Counted from the first letter of the stretch, positions 33,075 through 43,117 are shown. The stretch: 64,000 bases of DNA from Fibrella forsythiae (GCF_017353175.1 NZ_JAFMYW010000002.1:62001-126000); one strand, 5' to 3'. The notes: generated by a model from the letters alone, not told the origin. Translations and numbers: made by a program.

Positions 33075-35459
33075 ATGCTCAAGAACTATTTTAAAATTGC
33101 CTGGCGGAATATCGTCAATAACAAGGTCTACTCGTTCATCAACATCGGCGGGCTGGCGGTTGGTATGGCTGTGGCCATGCTGATTGGTCTATGGATGTGG
33201 GACGAACTGTCGTTCAACAAAGGGTTTGCCAACTACGATCGCATTGCGCAGGTGATGCAGCATCAAACCTTCAATGGCGAGGTAGGCACGCAGGGCGCCC
33301 TCCCGTTTCCGATAGGTGCTGAGCTTCGAAAATCGTACGGCTCTGATTTTAGGTACGTTGTTATGGGCACCTGGATCAATGGGCATATTCTATCGGCTGG
33401 TGACAACAAGTTCTCGAAAAATGGGGCCTATATGGAACCGCAGGCGTCGGAACTGCTTACGCTGACCATGAAGAAAGGAACCCGCTCGGGCCTTACCGAC
33501 CCGAACTCAATCATGCTGTCGGAGTCGGCGGCTACGGCTTATTTCGGCGCGACGGACCCGATTGGGAAGGTAATGAGAATCGACAATAAGTTCGATGTGA
33601 AGGTGACGGGCGTATACACCGATCTGCCGTTCAATTCCAGCTTCAAGGAGCTGAATTTCATTGCGCCCTGGGACCTGTATTTCAACGACGAAAACTGGCC
33701 TGAAAAAATAACTAATCCGTGGCGGGCCAACATGTATGTGGCCTACGCTCAAGTTGCCGATAATGTGGATATGGAGCAGCTATCGGCCAAAATTAGAGAT
33801 GTTAAGCTACGAAACGTGCACAAAGAAGAAGCGGTATTCAAGCCCGCCGTTTTTCTGCACCCTATGCGTAAATGGCATTTATACAGCGGTTGGAAAAACG
33901 GTGTTAACACGGGCGGACGGATCGACTACGTTTGGTTGTTTGGCATTATCAGTGTGTTTGTGCTGCTGCTGGCCTGCATCAATTTTATGAACCTGAGTAC
34001 GGCACGGTCTGAAAAACGGGCGCGCGAGGTAGGCATTCGTAAGGCGGTGGGCTCCATGCGCGGGCAGTTGATCAACCAGTTCTTCAGTGAGTCGCTGTTG
34101 GTGGTTGCCATTGCCTTTGTGCTCTCGGTACTGCTGGTGCAACTGATGTTGCCCGCCTTCAACCAGATTGCTGATAAACAGCTGAGCATTCTCTGGGCAT
34201 CGCCTTTGTTCTGGCTGTGTGGCCTTGGGTTCAGTCTGTTAACAGGCGGTGTTGCGGGGAGTTATCCGGCGTTTTATCTGTCGTCGTTTCAGCCGATCAA
34301 GGTGTTAAAGGGTACATTTCGGGTGGGGCGGTTTGCCGCCCTACCGCGCAAGGTGCTGGTAGTGGTTCAGTTCACGGTATCAGTCACGCTCATCATCGGC
34401 ACCCTGATCGTGTTTCGGCAAATTCAATACGCTAAAAACAGGCCACTCGGCTACAACCAGAATGGCCTCATAACCGTACCTACCACCACGGGCGAACTGG
34501 CGGGGCACTACGAGGCCGTTCGGGCCGAATTGCTGGCAACGGGGACCGTAGCGGAGGCTTCGCAATCGTCGAGCCCGACTACCGGCGTATGGGTGATCAA
34601 TAATGGCTACGAATGGCCGGGGAAAGACGCCAGTGTGCAGGGGAATTTCGGGACCATAGCCGTTTCGCACGACTTTGGAAAGACGGTGGGCTGGCAGTTT
34701 AAAGCCGGTCGTGATTTTTCGCGGCAGTTCGCCACCGACACGTTGGGTATGGTGCTCAACGCGGCCGCCGCTACGTTTATGGGCCTGAAAGACCCTGTTG
34801 GCACTGTTGTTAAAGCCGATGGCAAGCCATATAAAGTGATTGGCGTGATCAACGATATGGTGATGGATTCGCCCTATAACCCGGCTATGCGCACAGTGTT
34901 TATGCTTGATTATACGTGGGCCAATCTGTTTACGATCCGCATTGCTCCTTCGGCCAGTCCGTCGGTAGCCTTACCTAAAATTGAGGCTGTTTTCAGGAAG
35001 TACGCGCCTTCGGCCCCGTTTAATTACCGCTTTGTCGATCAGGAATACAACCAAAAGTTTGGCGACGAAGAACGCATTGGCAAGCTGGCTACGGTCTTCG
35101 CGATGCTGGCCATTTTCATTTCCTGCCTGGGGCTGTTTGGCCTAGCTTCGTTTGTAGCCGAACAGCGCACGAAAGAAATTGGTGTTCGCAAGGTGCTTGG
35201 TGCTACCGTGCTAAATCTATGGGGGTTGCTTTCAAAAGATTTCCTGTTGCTGGTGTTCGTCGCGTTTGCCATTGCCACGCCTATTGCTCATTACTCGCTT
35301 AGCCGTTGGCTTCTCAAATACGACTACCATACCGACATATCGTGGTGGATTTTCGTGGCTTCAGGTGCGGGGGCGCTTGCAATCACACTACTCACGGTAA
35401 GCTACCAAAGCATTAAAGCCGCGTTGATGAACCCAGTGAAATCGTTAAGAGCGGAGTAA
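33075..35459 (+). CDS. Duplicated FtsX/MacB-like permease 6
   Basis: 794 residues from the ATG at 33075; earlier in-frame starts would lie inside the spacer repeat. N terminus MLKNYFKIAWRNIVNNK. The segment after TM1 is unusual: WMWDELSFNKGFANYDRI. Coupling helices are REVGIRKAVGS (near 316) and KEIGVRKVLGA (near 698), tail SIKAALMNPVKSLRAE. Between the last two helices, SLSRWLLKYDYHTDISWW replaces the common MNxWLxDFAY, so the homogenised C terminus of the family is less strict here. Confidence 0.9.
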   Translation: MLKNYFKIAWRNIVNNKVYSFINIGGLAVGMAVAMLIGLWMWDELSFNKGFANYDRIAQVMQHQTFNGEVGTQGALPFPIGAELRKSYGSDFRYVVMGTWINGHILSAGDNKFSKNGAYMEPQASELLTLTMKKGTRSGLTDPNSIMLSESAATAYFGATDPIGKVMRIDNKFDVKVTGVYTDLPFNSSFKELNFIAPWDLYFNDENWPEKITNPWRANMYVAYAQVADNVDMEQLSAKIRDVKLRNVHKEEAVFKPAVFLHPMRKWHLYSGWKNGVNTGGRIDYVWLFGIISVFVLLLACINFMNLSTARSEKRAREVGIRKAVGSMRGQLINQFFSESLLVVAIAFVLSVLLVQLMLPAFNQIADKQLSILWASPLFWLCGLGFSLLTGGVAGSYPAFYLSSFQPIKVLKGTFRVGRFAALPRKVLVVVQFTVSVTLIIGTLIVFRQIQYAKNRPLGYNQNGLITVPTTTGELAGHYEAVRAELLATGTVAEASQSSSPTTGVWVINNGYEWPGKDASVQGNFGTIAVSHDFGKTVGWQFKAGRDFSRQFATDTLGMVLNAAAATFMGLKDPVGTVVKADGKPYKVIGVINDMVMDSPYNPAMRTVFMLDYTWANLFTIRIAPSASPSVALPKIEAVFRKYAPSAPFNYRFVDQEYNQKFGDEERIGKLATVFAMLAIFISCLGLFGLASFVAEQRTKEIGVRKVLGATVLNLWGLLSKDFLLLVFVAFAIATPIAHYSLSRWLLKYDYHTDISWWIFVASGAGALAITLLTVSYQSIKAALMNPVKSLRAE

Positions 35460-35531
35460 AAGGAGAAGCGGGCATCATCAATGCCCGCTTCTAGCTATCC
35501 CTCCTCCCTTTTCTCTTCCCTCCTCAAAACT
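35460..35531. repeat. Spacer with hairpin and purine/pyrimidine arms
   Basis: A perfect inner hairpin AGAAGCGGGCAT / ATGCCCGCTTCT (35464-35494) is followed by a pyrimidine tract (CCCTCCTCCCTTTTCTCTTCC). The purine arm is reduced to AAAGGAG. It fits the purine/pyrimidine spacer family with a different core. Confidence 0.65.
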
Positions 35532-37934
35532 ATGCTACGCAACTACATCAAAATCGCCCTTCGGAATCTGGCTCGGAATCGGGTCAATACGCTCATCAAT
35601 GTGCTGGGGCTGGCTATTGGGCTGGCTTCCTGCCTGCTGCTGTTTACGTATCTGCGCAACGAACTGAGCTACGATGCCTTTCACGCCAACGCCGACCGGC
35701 TCGTGCGCGTGACGATGGAATATAGCAGCCAGGGAAAGGTAGGCACGGCGGCCCAAACAGGTACCAAAGTGGCACCTGAACTGGGTCGTCGGTTCTCGGA
35801 AATCGAAGCCGGCGTGCGGCTCATCAACGGGCAGGGTGTAATCCGGCTAGGCGATCAAGTATTCAACGAAAAGCGCCTGCTATACGCTGATTCGGCGCTG
35901 TTTGCTATGTTCTCGTTTCCGTTGGTGAAAGGAAATCCGCAAACGGCGCTGGCGGGGCCTAACCTCGTGGTGTTGTCAGAAGCGACGGCGGCCAAATATT
36001 TCGGCACGGCCAATCCGATCGGTAAGGTGCTGCAAGTGAAAACGGGTGGCCCTGCCGACAAGTACCTGACCGTGACAGGCGTGGTAGCCAACAGCCCGGC
36101 TAATTCGCAGATCAAGTACGATTTGATTGCGTCCTTCACCACGTTGCGGGCGTCGAAAACGGAAGAGTGGTGGTCGGCTAATTACGGCACGTACCTGCTG
36201 CTGCGCTCGCCCGAGGCCATTGCCGCGTTGCAGGCGAAGATTCCGGCATTCATGAAATCGCAGTCGGGCGAAACGGGTATGACGGGGGGCGATTACCTGA
36301 CCTACAAACTCGAGCCCATCCGGCAGGTTCATCTCCGATCGTCGGTTGAAGGTATGTTTGAACCAAACGGCGACCTGACCTATGTGTATATTTTCGGTAT
36401 CATTTCGGTGCTGATCCTGCTCATTGCCTGCGTCAACTACATCAATCTGGCTACGGCGCGGGCAGTAGAACGGGCGCAGGAAGTGGGCGTGCGGAAGGTG
36501 CTGGGTGCCGAACGGAGTCAACTCTTCGGGCAGTTCATGGGTGAGTCGGTACTCGTGACGGGCGCGGCCTTGCTGTTGGGTATTGCATTGGCGTGGCTCC
36601 TGTTACCGCTGTTCAACCAATTGTCTGACCGGCATTTCACCGCCGCCGATTGGCTTACACCGGCCTGGATGGCGGGCGTATTGGTGATTGGTCTGCTGGT
36701 GGCCCTGGTGGCGGGCGGGTATCCGGCCTGGATACTGGCCCGTTTCCAGCCGATGCGGGCGCTTCAGGGGCGGATGATGGCGGGCGGTGGCAGCCTTCGA
36801 CGGGGGTTGATCGTGGGCCAGTTCGCCATCACCGCTTTCCTGATTGTGAGCACGCTGGTGGTTCGGAATCAGCTCGATTTCATTCAGCATAAAAAGCTTG
36901 GCTACAACCGCGACCGAGTGGTTATGCTGCCCGCCAATCAGCAGGTAGCCGACAAACTACGGACGCTGAAAAGCGAATTCAAGCGCAGCGGCGACGTGCA
37001 GCAGGTATCGATGGCCTACGAGTCGCCGGTGTTTGTGGGTGGCGGTTACAGTATGGGGCGGCCCGATATGACCGAGAAACAGCAGAAAATGGTGACGGGT
37101 CTTCCCATCGATGAGGAATTTGTGAAAGCCACTGGCCTGCGCATCGTAGCGGGTGAAGACCTAACAATCGCCGATGTAGAGCGCACCGCTCAGGCCAGTG
37201 TCGACAGTCTGGATCGCTACCGGTTCCTGCTCAATGAATCGGGCGCGAAGGAGTTGGGCTGGACACCGCAACAGGCTATTGGCAAGGCAATGAACGTAAA
37301 TGGTCGGGCCGGGAAGGTAAAGGCCGTTGTAGGCGATTTTCATTTCTCGTCGCTGAAACAGCAGATCGGGCCGATGGTCCTGTTTCCTGAAGGTGGTGGC
37401 AACGTGTTGCTGGTGAAGCTGGGTGGCGGCGATATGGCCAATAGCCTAACCTCTTTGGAACGTACCTGGAAATCGCTGCTGCCCGACCAGCCGTTCGAGT
37501 ATCAGTTTATGGACGAGCAGTTCGACAACCTGTATGCCAGCGAAATGCGGACGGGGCGGGTGTTCAGCGTCTTTGCCTTTCTCTCTATTTTCCTGGGTTG
37601 TCTGGGTCTTTTTGGTCTGTCGGCCTACACTACGGCGCAGCGCACGAAAGAGATTGGCGTTCGTAAAGTGCTGGGTGCCAGTGTATACAGTATCGTTTCC
37701 TTGCTTTCCCGTGACTTCATCAAGCTGGTACTGATCGCTATTGTCATTGCCTCGCCGCTGGCCTGGTGGGCCATGAACACCTGGTTGAACGACTTTGTCT
37801 ATAAGGTCGACGTAGCGTGGTGGGTGTTCGCGCTCGCAGGTACGTTGTCGGTAGCAATTGCCTTACTGACTGTCAGCTTCCAGGCCATCAAAGCGGCGTT
37901 GATGAATCCGGTAAAAGCGTTACGAACGGAATAA
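35532..37934 (+). CDS. Duplicated FtsX/MacB-like permease 7
   Basis: 800 residues from the ATG at 35532. N terminus MLRNYIKIALRNLARNR, ELSYDAFH after TM1, coupling helices QEVGVRKVLGA (near 315) and KEIGVRKVLGA (near 705), tail AIKAALMNPVKALRTE. The second periplasmic domain holds a Gly/Met-rich loop (YESPVFVGGGYSMGRPDM, near 497) and an insertion with several acidic residues (EDLTIADVERTAQASVDSL). The spacers on both sides are long inverted repeats. Confidence 0.9.
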   Translation: MLRNYIKIALRNLARNRVNTLINVLGLAIGLASCLLLFTYLRNELSYDAFHANADRLVRVTMEYSSQGKVGTAAQTGTKVAPELGRRFSEIEAGVRLINGQGVIRLGDQVFNEKRLLYADSALFAMFSFPLVKGNPQTALAGPNLVVLSEATAAKYFGTANPIGKVLQVKTGGPADKYLTVTGVVANSPANSQIKYDLIASFTTLRASKTEEWWSANYGTYLLLRSPEAIAALQAKIPAFMKSQSGETGMTGGDYLTYKLEPIRQVHLRSSVEGMFEPNGDLTYVYIFGIISVLILLIACVNYINLATARAVERAQEVGVRKVLGAERSQLFGQFMGESVLVTGAALLLGIALAWLLLPLFNQLSDRHFTAADWLTPAWMAGVLVIGLLVALVAGGYPAWILARFQPMRALQGRMMAGGGSLRRGLIVGQFAITAFLIVSTLVVRNQLDFIQHKKLGYNRDRVVMLPANQQVADKLRTLKSEFKRSGDVQQVSMAYESPVFVGGGYSMGRPDMTEKQQKMVTGLPIDEEFVKATGLRIVAGEDLTIADVERTAQASVDSLDRYRFLLNESGAKELGWTPQQAIGKAMNVNGRAGKVKAVVGDFHFSSLKQQIGPMVLFPEGGGNVLLVKLGGGDMANSLTSLERTWKSLLPDQPFEYQFMDEQFDNLYASEMRTGRVFSVFAFLSIFLGCLGLFGLSAYTTAQRTKEIGVRKVLGASVYSIVSLLSRDFIKLVLIAIVIASPLAWWAMNTWLNDFVYKVDVAWWVFALAGTLSVAIALLTVSFQAIKAALMNPVKALRTE

Positions 37935-37936
37935 GG

Positions 37937-38039
37937 GGAGTAAAGGAGGAAGGGGAGAACGGAGGAAAGGGTACTGCTACCGCTAGCTTTTGTTTCCTCT
38001 GCATCCCTTTTCTCCGTTCTCCCCTTCCTCCTTTACTCC
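37937..38039. repeat. Purine/pyrimidine spacer, 35-bp near-perfect stem
   Basis: The left arm 37937-37971 (begins GGAGTAAAGGAGG) and right arm 38005-38039 (ends CCTCCTTTACTCC) pair at 34 of 35 positions, with a 33-base loop that contains GCTAGC. This is the cleanest member of the family and fills the gap between permeases 7 and 8 apart from a few bases at each end. In RNA it would be a very stable stem-loop. Confidence 0.85.
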
Positions 38040-38047
38040 TCAAAATT

Positions 38048-40474
38048 ATGCTTAAGAACTATCTCAAAATTGCCTTCCGGACGCTCTGGCGTAGCCGGGG
38101 TTACGCCGCCATCAACGTGCTGGGTCTTGGCGTGGCTTTTTGCATCACCGTCTTTCTGCTGCTGACGGCCTATCTGCACCTGACCTATGATTCCTTTCAT
38201 GAAGATGGTGACCGGATATTCCAGACGTACCTGTTTGCCAATGATCCCGAGAATCCAACCAGGAGCGGGTCGATGCCGTTGCCACTGACCACGGCGCTCA
38301 AAGCCGATTTCCCCGATGTACAGGCTGCTCGCATCGTAGCCGGTCGGATGAGCCTGGTTGAGGTAAACGGGAAGTATTTTGATAAGCTGATCAACTTCAC
38401 CGATCCTGATTTTCTGAATATCTTCTCGTTTCCACTGCTGGCTGGCAATCGGGAAACAGCCCTGCGCGAGCTGAGCAACGTGGTCATCAGCGAAAACATG
38501 GCGACGGACTTATTCGGAACAGCCGACGCGGTTGGGAAACGCCTCAAAATCGGTAGCATTGGCAGTCAGAAAGACTACGTTGTGGTGGGTGTGATGAAGG
38601 ACGTACCTGACAACTCGTCGATTCACTTCGACGCGCTGGTGCGGATCGAGAACTCGTCGATGTACCAGCAGGGTAAAGACAACTGGACGGATAACTCCCA
38701 TTCCGTCTTTATCAAGCTCCCGGCGCAGGTCGATCAGATGGCGTTTGAAAGCCGGTTGAAGCCGTTTACCCGGAAATATTTTCACAGTCAGATTGATGGG
38801 CTGAAGGAGAAAAAGGCACGGCCTGATGCGCGTGGCGATGTGTTTGCCCTTCGGTTGCAGAAACTCGCCAACGTGCATTTCAACCGGGAGATGAGCGATA
38901 GCCGGGGAACGCCCGTTGCCATCATTTATGTGCTGCTGGGCATGGCGTTCTTCATTCTGGCGATTGCCTCAATCAATTTCATTAACCTGAGCATTGCCCG
39001 GTCGTTTACCCGGGCACGTGAGGTGGGCGTGCGGAAATCGCTGGGAGCGCTGAAGAGTAGCCTGTTCGTTCAGATCTGGAGCGAGTCGGGCCTCATCTGC
39101 GTCATTGGCTTCCTCTTCGGGGCCATGCTGATGTATCTGCTGATGCCGGCTTTCAACGCCCAGTTTGGCGCTAAACTGAAAGTCGATTACCTGTTGCAGC
39201 CGGGCTTCATCGGCCTTGTGCTGTTCGTTGTGTTGCTTGTTACGCTGATTGCGGGTGGGTATCCGGCCTGGCAAATGGCGAAATTCAACACGATCGAGGT
39301 ACTGAAAGGAAGCGTATCGACGAAGCGACCGGGCGTGCTGCGCAATGCGCTTATTGTAACCCAGTTTGCCTTATCCTGTCTGCTGGTTTGCTGTACCGTC
39401 ATTGCGTTTCAGCAGGTTGGCTACCTGCGGCAGGGACCACTCGGTTTCGATAAAGAGCAGGTGATCAGCATTCCGGTGGGAACGCAGGTAAACGGCCGTC
39501 AGGTATTGCAGCGCTTGCGAAATAAACTGGCGAATGACCCGACGGTGCTGGCCATTACGGGAACAGACGTCAACCTGGGCAAAGGTAAAGACCGGGTTAG
39601 TTCCAGAAGTACAGTTGGCTATACGTTCAAGGGCCGGGACATCACGAGCGACCTGCTGCTGGTTGATTTCGATTACCTGAAAACCCTGAAAATCAAACCA
39701 ATTGCCGGCCGAGATTTCGACCGGGCCTATGCCAGCGATTCCACGAATCGGGTCATTATTACGCAGAGCATGGCGAAGATGATGGGCGTAGCCAACCCCG
39801 TAGGTACGTTGTTGGGCGATGATGGCGATACAACAGGCACCAAAGCGCAGATCATCGGCGTTGTGCCCGATTTCCGGCTCTACTCCCTGTCCGACAAGGC
39901 GAACCCGATCACCATGCATATATCGAATACCGAGACGATCCGCTACGTCTTTGTCAGGATGGCCCCGCAAAGCCTGGCGGGGTCAATGGAAAGGCTGAAA
40001 AAAGTGTGGACAGAGGTAGCCCCACAAGCGGAATTCATGGGGTCGTTTTTGGATAAAAATGTGGACGAGTGGTACGAGAACGAAGCCCAGTTGTCGCAGG
40101 TGTTGAGCCTGGCGTCGGGCGTGGCCATCTTGCTGTCGTGCATCGGTTTGTTTGCCATAGCCCTGCTGATGATCGAGCAGCGAACGAAGGAAATTGGCAT
40201 TCGGAAAGTGATGGGCGCCACCATTCCCGGCATCGTCCTGCTGCTCTCCCGCGATTTCGTAAAGCTGGTGCTGATCGCCCTGCTCATTGCTGTGCCGCTG
40301 GCGTGGTTTGGTATGCAAACCTGGTTGGCCAACTATTCGCACCGTATCGACATTAGCCCTTGGGTATTTGTTATTGTTGGTCTGTCGGCCATCGCTATTG
40401 CCCTGCTGACGGTCAGTTTCCAAAGCATCAAAGCTGCCCTGATGAATCCGGTAAACTCATTGAGAAGCGAGTAA
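38048..40474 (+). CDS. Duplicated FtsX/MacB-like permease 8
   Basis: 808 residues from the ATG at 38048; a longer frame reaches back into permease 7 but only through the spacer repeat. N terminus MLKNYLKIAFRTLWRSR, AYLHLTYDSFH after TM1. Coupling helices are REVGVRKSLGA (near 324) and KEIGIRKVMGA (near 713), tail SIKAALMNPVNSLRSE. It is most similar to permease 11: both have SMPLP/TMPYP after the first domain starts, ALKADFP, FINLxIAxSxTRAREVGVRKSLGA, and a GSFLDKN/GSFLDEN word before TM6. The two form a subfamily with two unrelated copies between them. Confidence 0.9.
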   Translation: MLKNYLKIAFRTLWRSRGYAAINVLGLGVAFCITVFLLLTAYLHLTYDSFHEDGDRIFQTYLFANDPENPTRSGSMPLPLTTALKADFPDVQAARIVAGRMSLVEVNGKYFDKLINFTDPDFLNIFSFPLLAGNRETALRELSNVVISENMATDLFGTADAVGKRLKIGSIGSQKDYVVVGVMKDVPDNSSIHFDALVRIENSSMYQQGKDNWTDNSHSVFIKLPAQVDQMAFESRLKPFTRKYFHSQIDGLKEKKARPDARGDVFALRLQKLANVHFNREMSDSRGTPVAIIYVLLGMAFFILAIASINFINLSIARSFTRAREVGVRKSLGALKSSLFVQIWSESGLICVIGFLFGAMLMYLLMPAFNAQFGAKLKVDYLLQPGFIGLVLFVVLLVTLIAGGYPAWQMAKFNTIEVLKGSVSTKRPGVLRNALIVTQFALSCLLVCCTVIAFQQVGYLRQGPLGFDKEQVISIPVGTQVNGRQVLQRLRNKLANDPTVLAITGTDVNLGKGKDRVSSRSTVGYTFKGRDITSDLLLVDFDYLKTLKIKPIAGRDFDRAYASDSTNRVIITQSMAKMMGVANPVGTLLGDDGDTTGTKAQIIGVVPDFRLYSLSDKANPITMHISNTETIRYVFVRMAPQSLAGSMERLKKVWTEVAPQAEFMGSFLDKNVDEWYENEAQLSQVLSLASGVAILLSCIGLFAIALLMIEQRTKEIGIRKVMGATIPGIVLLLSRDFVKLVLIALLIAVPLAWFGMQTWLANYSHRIDISPWVFVIVGLSAIAIALLTVSFQSIKAALMNPVNSLRSE

Positions 40475-40572
40475 AAGGAGGAGGAAAGGGACAGGCAAAA
40501 GCTAACGTCAGCAATTTCCTTCCTTCCCCCTCTTCCCTTTCCTCCATTCTCCCCTTCTTCTCCCCCAATCCC
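40475..40572. repeat. Purine/pyrimidine spacer between permeases 8 and 9
   Basis: A short purine arm (AAAGGAGGAGGAAAGGGA) is followed by the core GCAAAAGCTAACGTCAGCAAT and a longer pyrimidine arm of CCTTCC/CCCTCTTCCC/TTTCCTCC units that ends seven bases before the ATG. The arms pair imperfectly. Confidence 0.7.
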
Positions 40573-42957
40573 ATGCTAACGAACTACATTAAAATCGCGC
40601 TTCGGAATTTGTGGCAGAATCGGCTGCTGTCGGGTATCAACGTGCTGGGCCTGTCGGTGGGCCTGGCCTGTGTGGTGGTGCTGGTACTCTTTGCCCAGAA
40701 ATGCCTGACCTGGGACCAGTTCCACACCAAGCTGGACCGGCTCTATTACATCCAGACAACCAACGCCGACGGGCAGACATATAACCAGACGGTGTATCCC
40801 ATGCTGGATCAACTCCTGCGCGATTACCCCGAAATTGAGACTGGGACGCATATCCAGGGCTGGAATCAACCCTGGATCCAGTATGGCGATAAGAGCGTTC
40901 AGCACCGGACGGCTTACGTCGATTCTACCTTTTTCGACGTGTTCACTTTCGCGCTCAAATCGGGTAATCCGGCTACGGCGCTGCACAGTAAGCAGTCTAT
41001 CGTACTGAGCGAAAACGTGGCGCAGAACCTGTTTGGCGACGTTGAACCCGTTGGAAAAACCGTTATCCTGGACGATAAAACGCCATATACCGTTACGGGT
41101 GTACTCGACAAGATTCCGTCGAATTCGTCGCAGCAGTTCGAAGTATTGTTGCCCGCTGCCAATCTGATGGATAACCCGGACTTTCGGGCCGGGGCCGACT
41201 GGTATAATACGTTTGCGTCGGTATTCATCATTCTGAAAACCGGCACCGACAAAGCCCGGTTGGAGGCCAAACTACCGCAACTGGTCAAGCGTCATTTCAG
41301 CGCCGATGCCCAGAACCAACGCCTGGCACTTGGTGCCTATAAAGACTTTATTCACGTTGAAAATCCGTCTTTTTCGGGCCTGATCAACGGGGCGCTGATC
41401 ATTGCGGCCTTTCTGCTGCTCATCATCGGTATCAATATGGTCAACCTGAATACCGCGTCGGCGTTGCCCCGCGCCAAAGAGGTAGCCGTTCGGCAGGTGG
41501 TGGGAGCTACCCGCCAACTGGTGCTGAACCAGTTCTGGGTTGAGTCGGGGCTGGTTGTGCTGATATCGCTGGTGTTGTCGTGGCTGTTTGCCAATTATTA
41601 CCTGATTCCCGGCTTCAACCAGATGCGCGATGGACGGATGCAACTCGACATCACGCTGGCCGACGATTATCCAACCATCCTGACGGTGCTGGGCGTGGCG
41701 CTGGCCGTAGCGCTCGTAGCCGGGACGTACCCGGCCCTGTATCTGATGGGGCTGAATGTGACCGACTCCGTGAAGGGGAAGATCTCGGCCAGTCCGCAGA
41801 AAGGGCGCTTGCGGCAGAATGGCCTGATTGTGCTTCAGTTTACGCTGGCGATCATTTTTATGCTCGGCACCATCGGCATGCGCGAGCAGATTCAGTACAT
41901 GAAACAGGCTGATCTTGGTTACGATACGGCCAATCTGATCGTGTTCAAGACGGATCTGGCCTACCGCAACGAGGCCGCTGCTCTGTCGCAGGGGCGACTC
42001 ATTCTGGATAAGCTGAGTCAGAATCCAAACGTCGTTTCGTTCACCAGTTCGGAGGTAACGCCGGTTGGGTATCGGAACGATTTCAACAGCTATTACCCCG
42101 AAGGTGAAGAAGTCCGAAAAGTGCATATCCGCCACGTGTCGGGTGCGGTTGGCTACACCGAAACCTACCGGATTCCCCTGATCGAAGGTCGCAACTTCTC
42201 CGATGCCACACCCGCTGATTCGGCCACCAACGCCGTAGTCATCAATGAATCGGCAATGCGGGCGTTTGGTTGGAAAACGGCAGTGGGCAAGCGGCTCCGG
42301 CAGCAGAATAATACACAGGTGTATACCGTCATCGGCGTCACGAAAGATTACCACTACCTCAGCCTGAAAGACAAGGTAGAGCCGCTGGTGCAGTGGTACC
42401 CCGGCCGCCAAAACCTAAGCCGGTTCCTGACGGTTCGTCTGACCGATCAGGCCAAAGCCCCCGCTCTGATCCGCGAGCTGGAAACAGCGTTTAAAAAAAT
42501 CCCGGCTCGTCGGAGTCTGTCGTATGTCTACATCAGCGACGAACTGGCCAAAAACTACCAGGCGATTGATAACATCTGGCGTATGATTGGCTTTGTTACG
42601 CTCGTGGCTATTCTGATTGCCTGCGCCGGTATTTTCGGACTCATTTCGCTCGTGGCCAAACGGCGCACCAAGGAGATTGGCGTTCGGAAAGTGCTGGGTG
42701 CATCGATCCTGAGCATCACGACCCTACTCTCGTCTGACTTCCTGAAATTGGTTGCCCTAGCCATCCTGATCGCCTCACCGATTGGCTGGTGGCTGGGCGG
42801 GAAAATGCTGAATTACTTCGCCTATCACACGGCTATTCAGTGGTGGTACATCGCGCTGGCAGGTCTGCTGGCGGTAACGATCGCCTTAATGTCGGTTGTA
42901 TTCCAGGCAGTTAAAGCCGCCATGGCCAATCCGGTGAAGAGTTTACGAACGGAATGA
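40573..42957 (+). CDS. Duplicated FtsX/MacB-like permease 9, altered first coupling helix
   Basis: 794 residues from the ATG at 40573. N terminus MLTNYIKIALRNLWQNR, KCLTWDQFH after TM1. The first coupling helix reads KEVAVRQVVGA (near 301): the G-V-R-K core has become A-V-R-Q. The second is intact (KEIGVRKVLGA, near 699). CAGIFGL replaces the usual CLGLFGL before it. Permease 14 shows the same pair of changes, so they form a subfamily. If the helix contacts an ATPase, the first unit of these proteins may not. Tail AVKAAMANPVKSLRTE. Confidence 0.9.
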   Translation: MLTNYIKIALRNLWQNRLLSGINVLGLSVGLACVVVLVLFAQKCLTWDQFHTKLDRLYYIQTTNADGQTYNQTVYPMLDQLLRDYPEIETGTHIQGWNQPWIQYGDKSVQHRTAYVDSTFFDVFTFALKSGNPATALHSKQSIVLSENVAQNLFGDVEPVGKTVILDDKTPYTVTGVLDKIPSNSSQQFEVLLPAANLMDNPDFRAGADWYNTFASVFIILKTGTDKARLEAKLPQLVKRHFSADAQNQRLALGAYKDFIHVENPSFSGLINGALIIAAFLLLIIGINMVNLNTASALPRAKEVAVRQVVGATRQLVLNQFWVESGLVVLISLVLSWLFANYYLIPGFNQMRDGRMQLDITLADDYPTILTVLGVALAVALVAGTYPALYLMGLNVTDSVKGKISASPQKGRLRQNGLIVLQFTLAIIFMLGTIGMREQIQYMKQADLGYDTANLIVFKTDLAYRNEAAALSQGRLILDKLSQNPNVVSFTSSEVTPVGYRNDFNSYYPEGEEVRKVHIRHVSGAVGYTETYRIPLIEGRNFSDATPADSATNAVVINESAMRAFGWKTAVGKRLRQQNNTQVYTVIGVTKDYHYLSLKDKVEPLVQWYPGRQNLSRFLTVRLTDQAKAPALIRELETAFKKIPARRSLSYVYISDELAKNYQAIDNIWRMIGFVTLVAILIACAGIFGLISLVAKRRTKEIGVRKVLGASILSITTLLSSDFLKLVALAILIASPIGWWLGGKMLNYFAYHTAIQWWYIALAGLLAVTIALMSVVFQAVKAAMANPVKSLRTE

Positions 42958-43117
42958 AAAGATGGGGAGGAAAGGGAGGAAAGGGAGTAAAGGGAGGAGG
43001 GGGAGGAGGGGGAGGCAAAAGCTAGCGTAAGCAATTCCCTCCTCCCTTTCCTCCCTTTCCTCCATTCTCCCTTTCCTCCCTTCCCCCATTCTCCCTTTCC
43101 TCCTTCCCCCCAATCTT
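42958..43117. repeat. Purine/pyrimidine spacer between permeases 9 and 10, longest copy
   Basis: About 57 bases of GGGAGGAAAGGGAGG-type purine repeats, the core GCAAAAGCTAGCGTAAGCAAT, then about 80 bases of TCCCTTTCCTCC-type pyrimidine repeats. The arms are internally repetitive, so they can pair in several registers; replication slippage may drive length change. Confidence 0.8.

Noticed and set aside
37817-38047. Long N-terminal extensions of permeases 8 and 9 (and of 6, 7, 11, 12, 13, 14)
   Set aside because: The extensions run through inverted-repeat spacers, promoters or the previous gene and have no similarity to the family; all copies align from the internal ATG followed by the MLxNYxKIA-type start.
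15794-43117. Purine/pyrimidine spacers as a CRISPR array
   Set aside because: The units are scattered one per intergenic gap over 27 kb, vary in sequence and length and are not separated by unique spacers of constant size; no cas gene is present.
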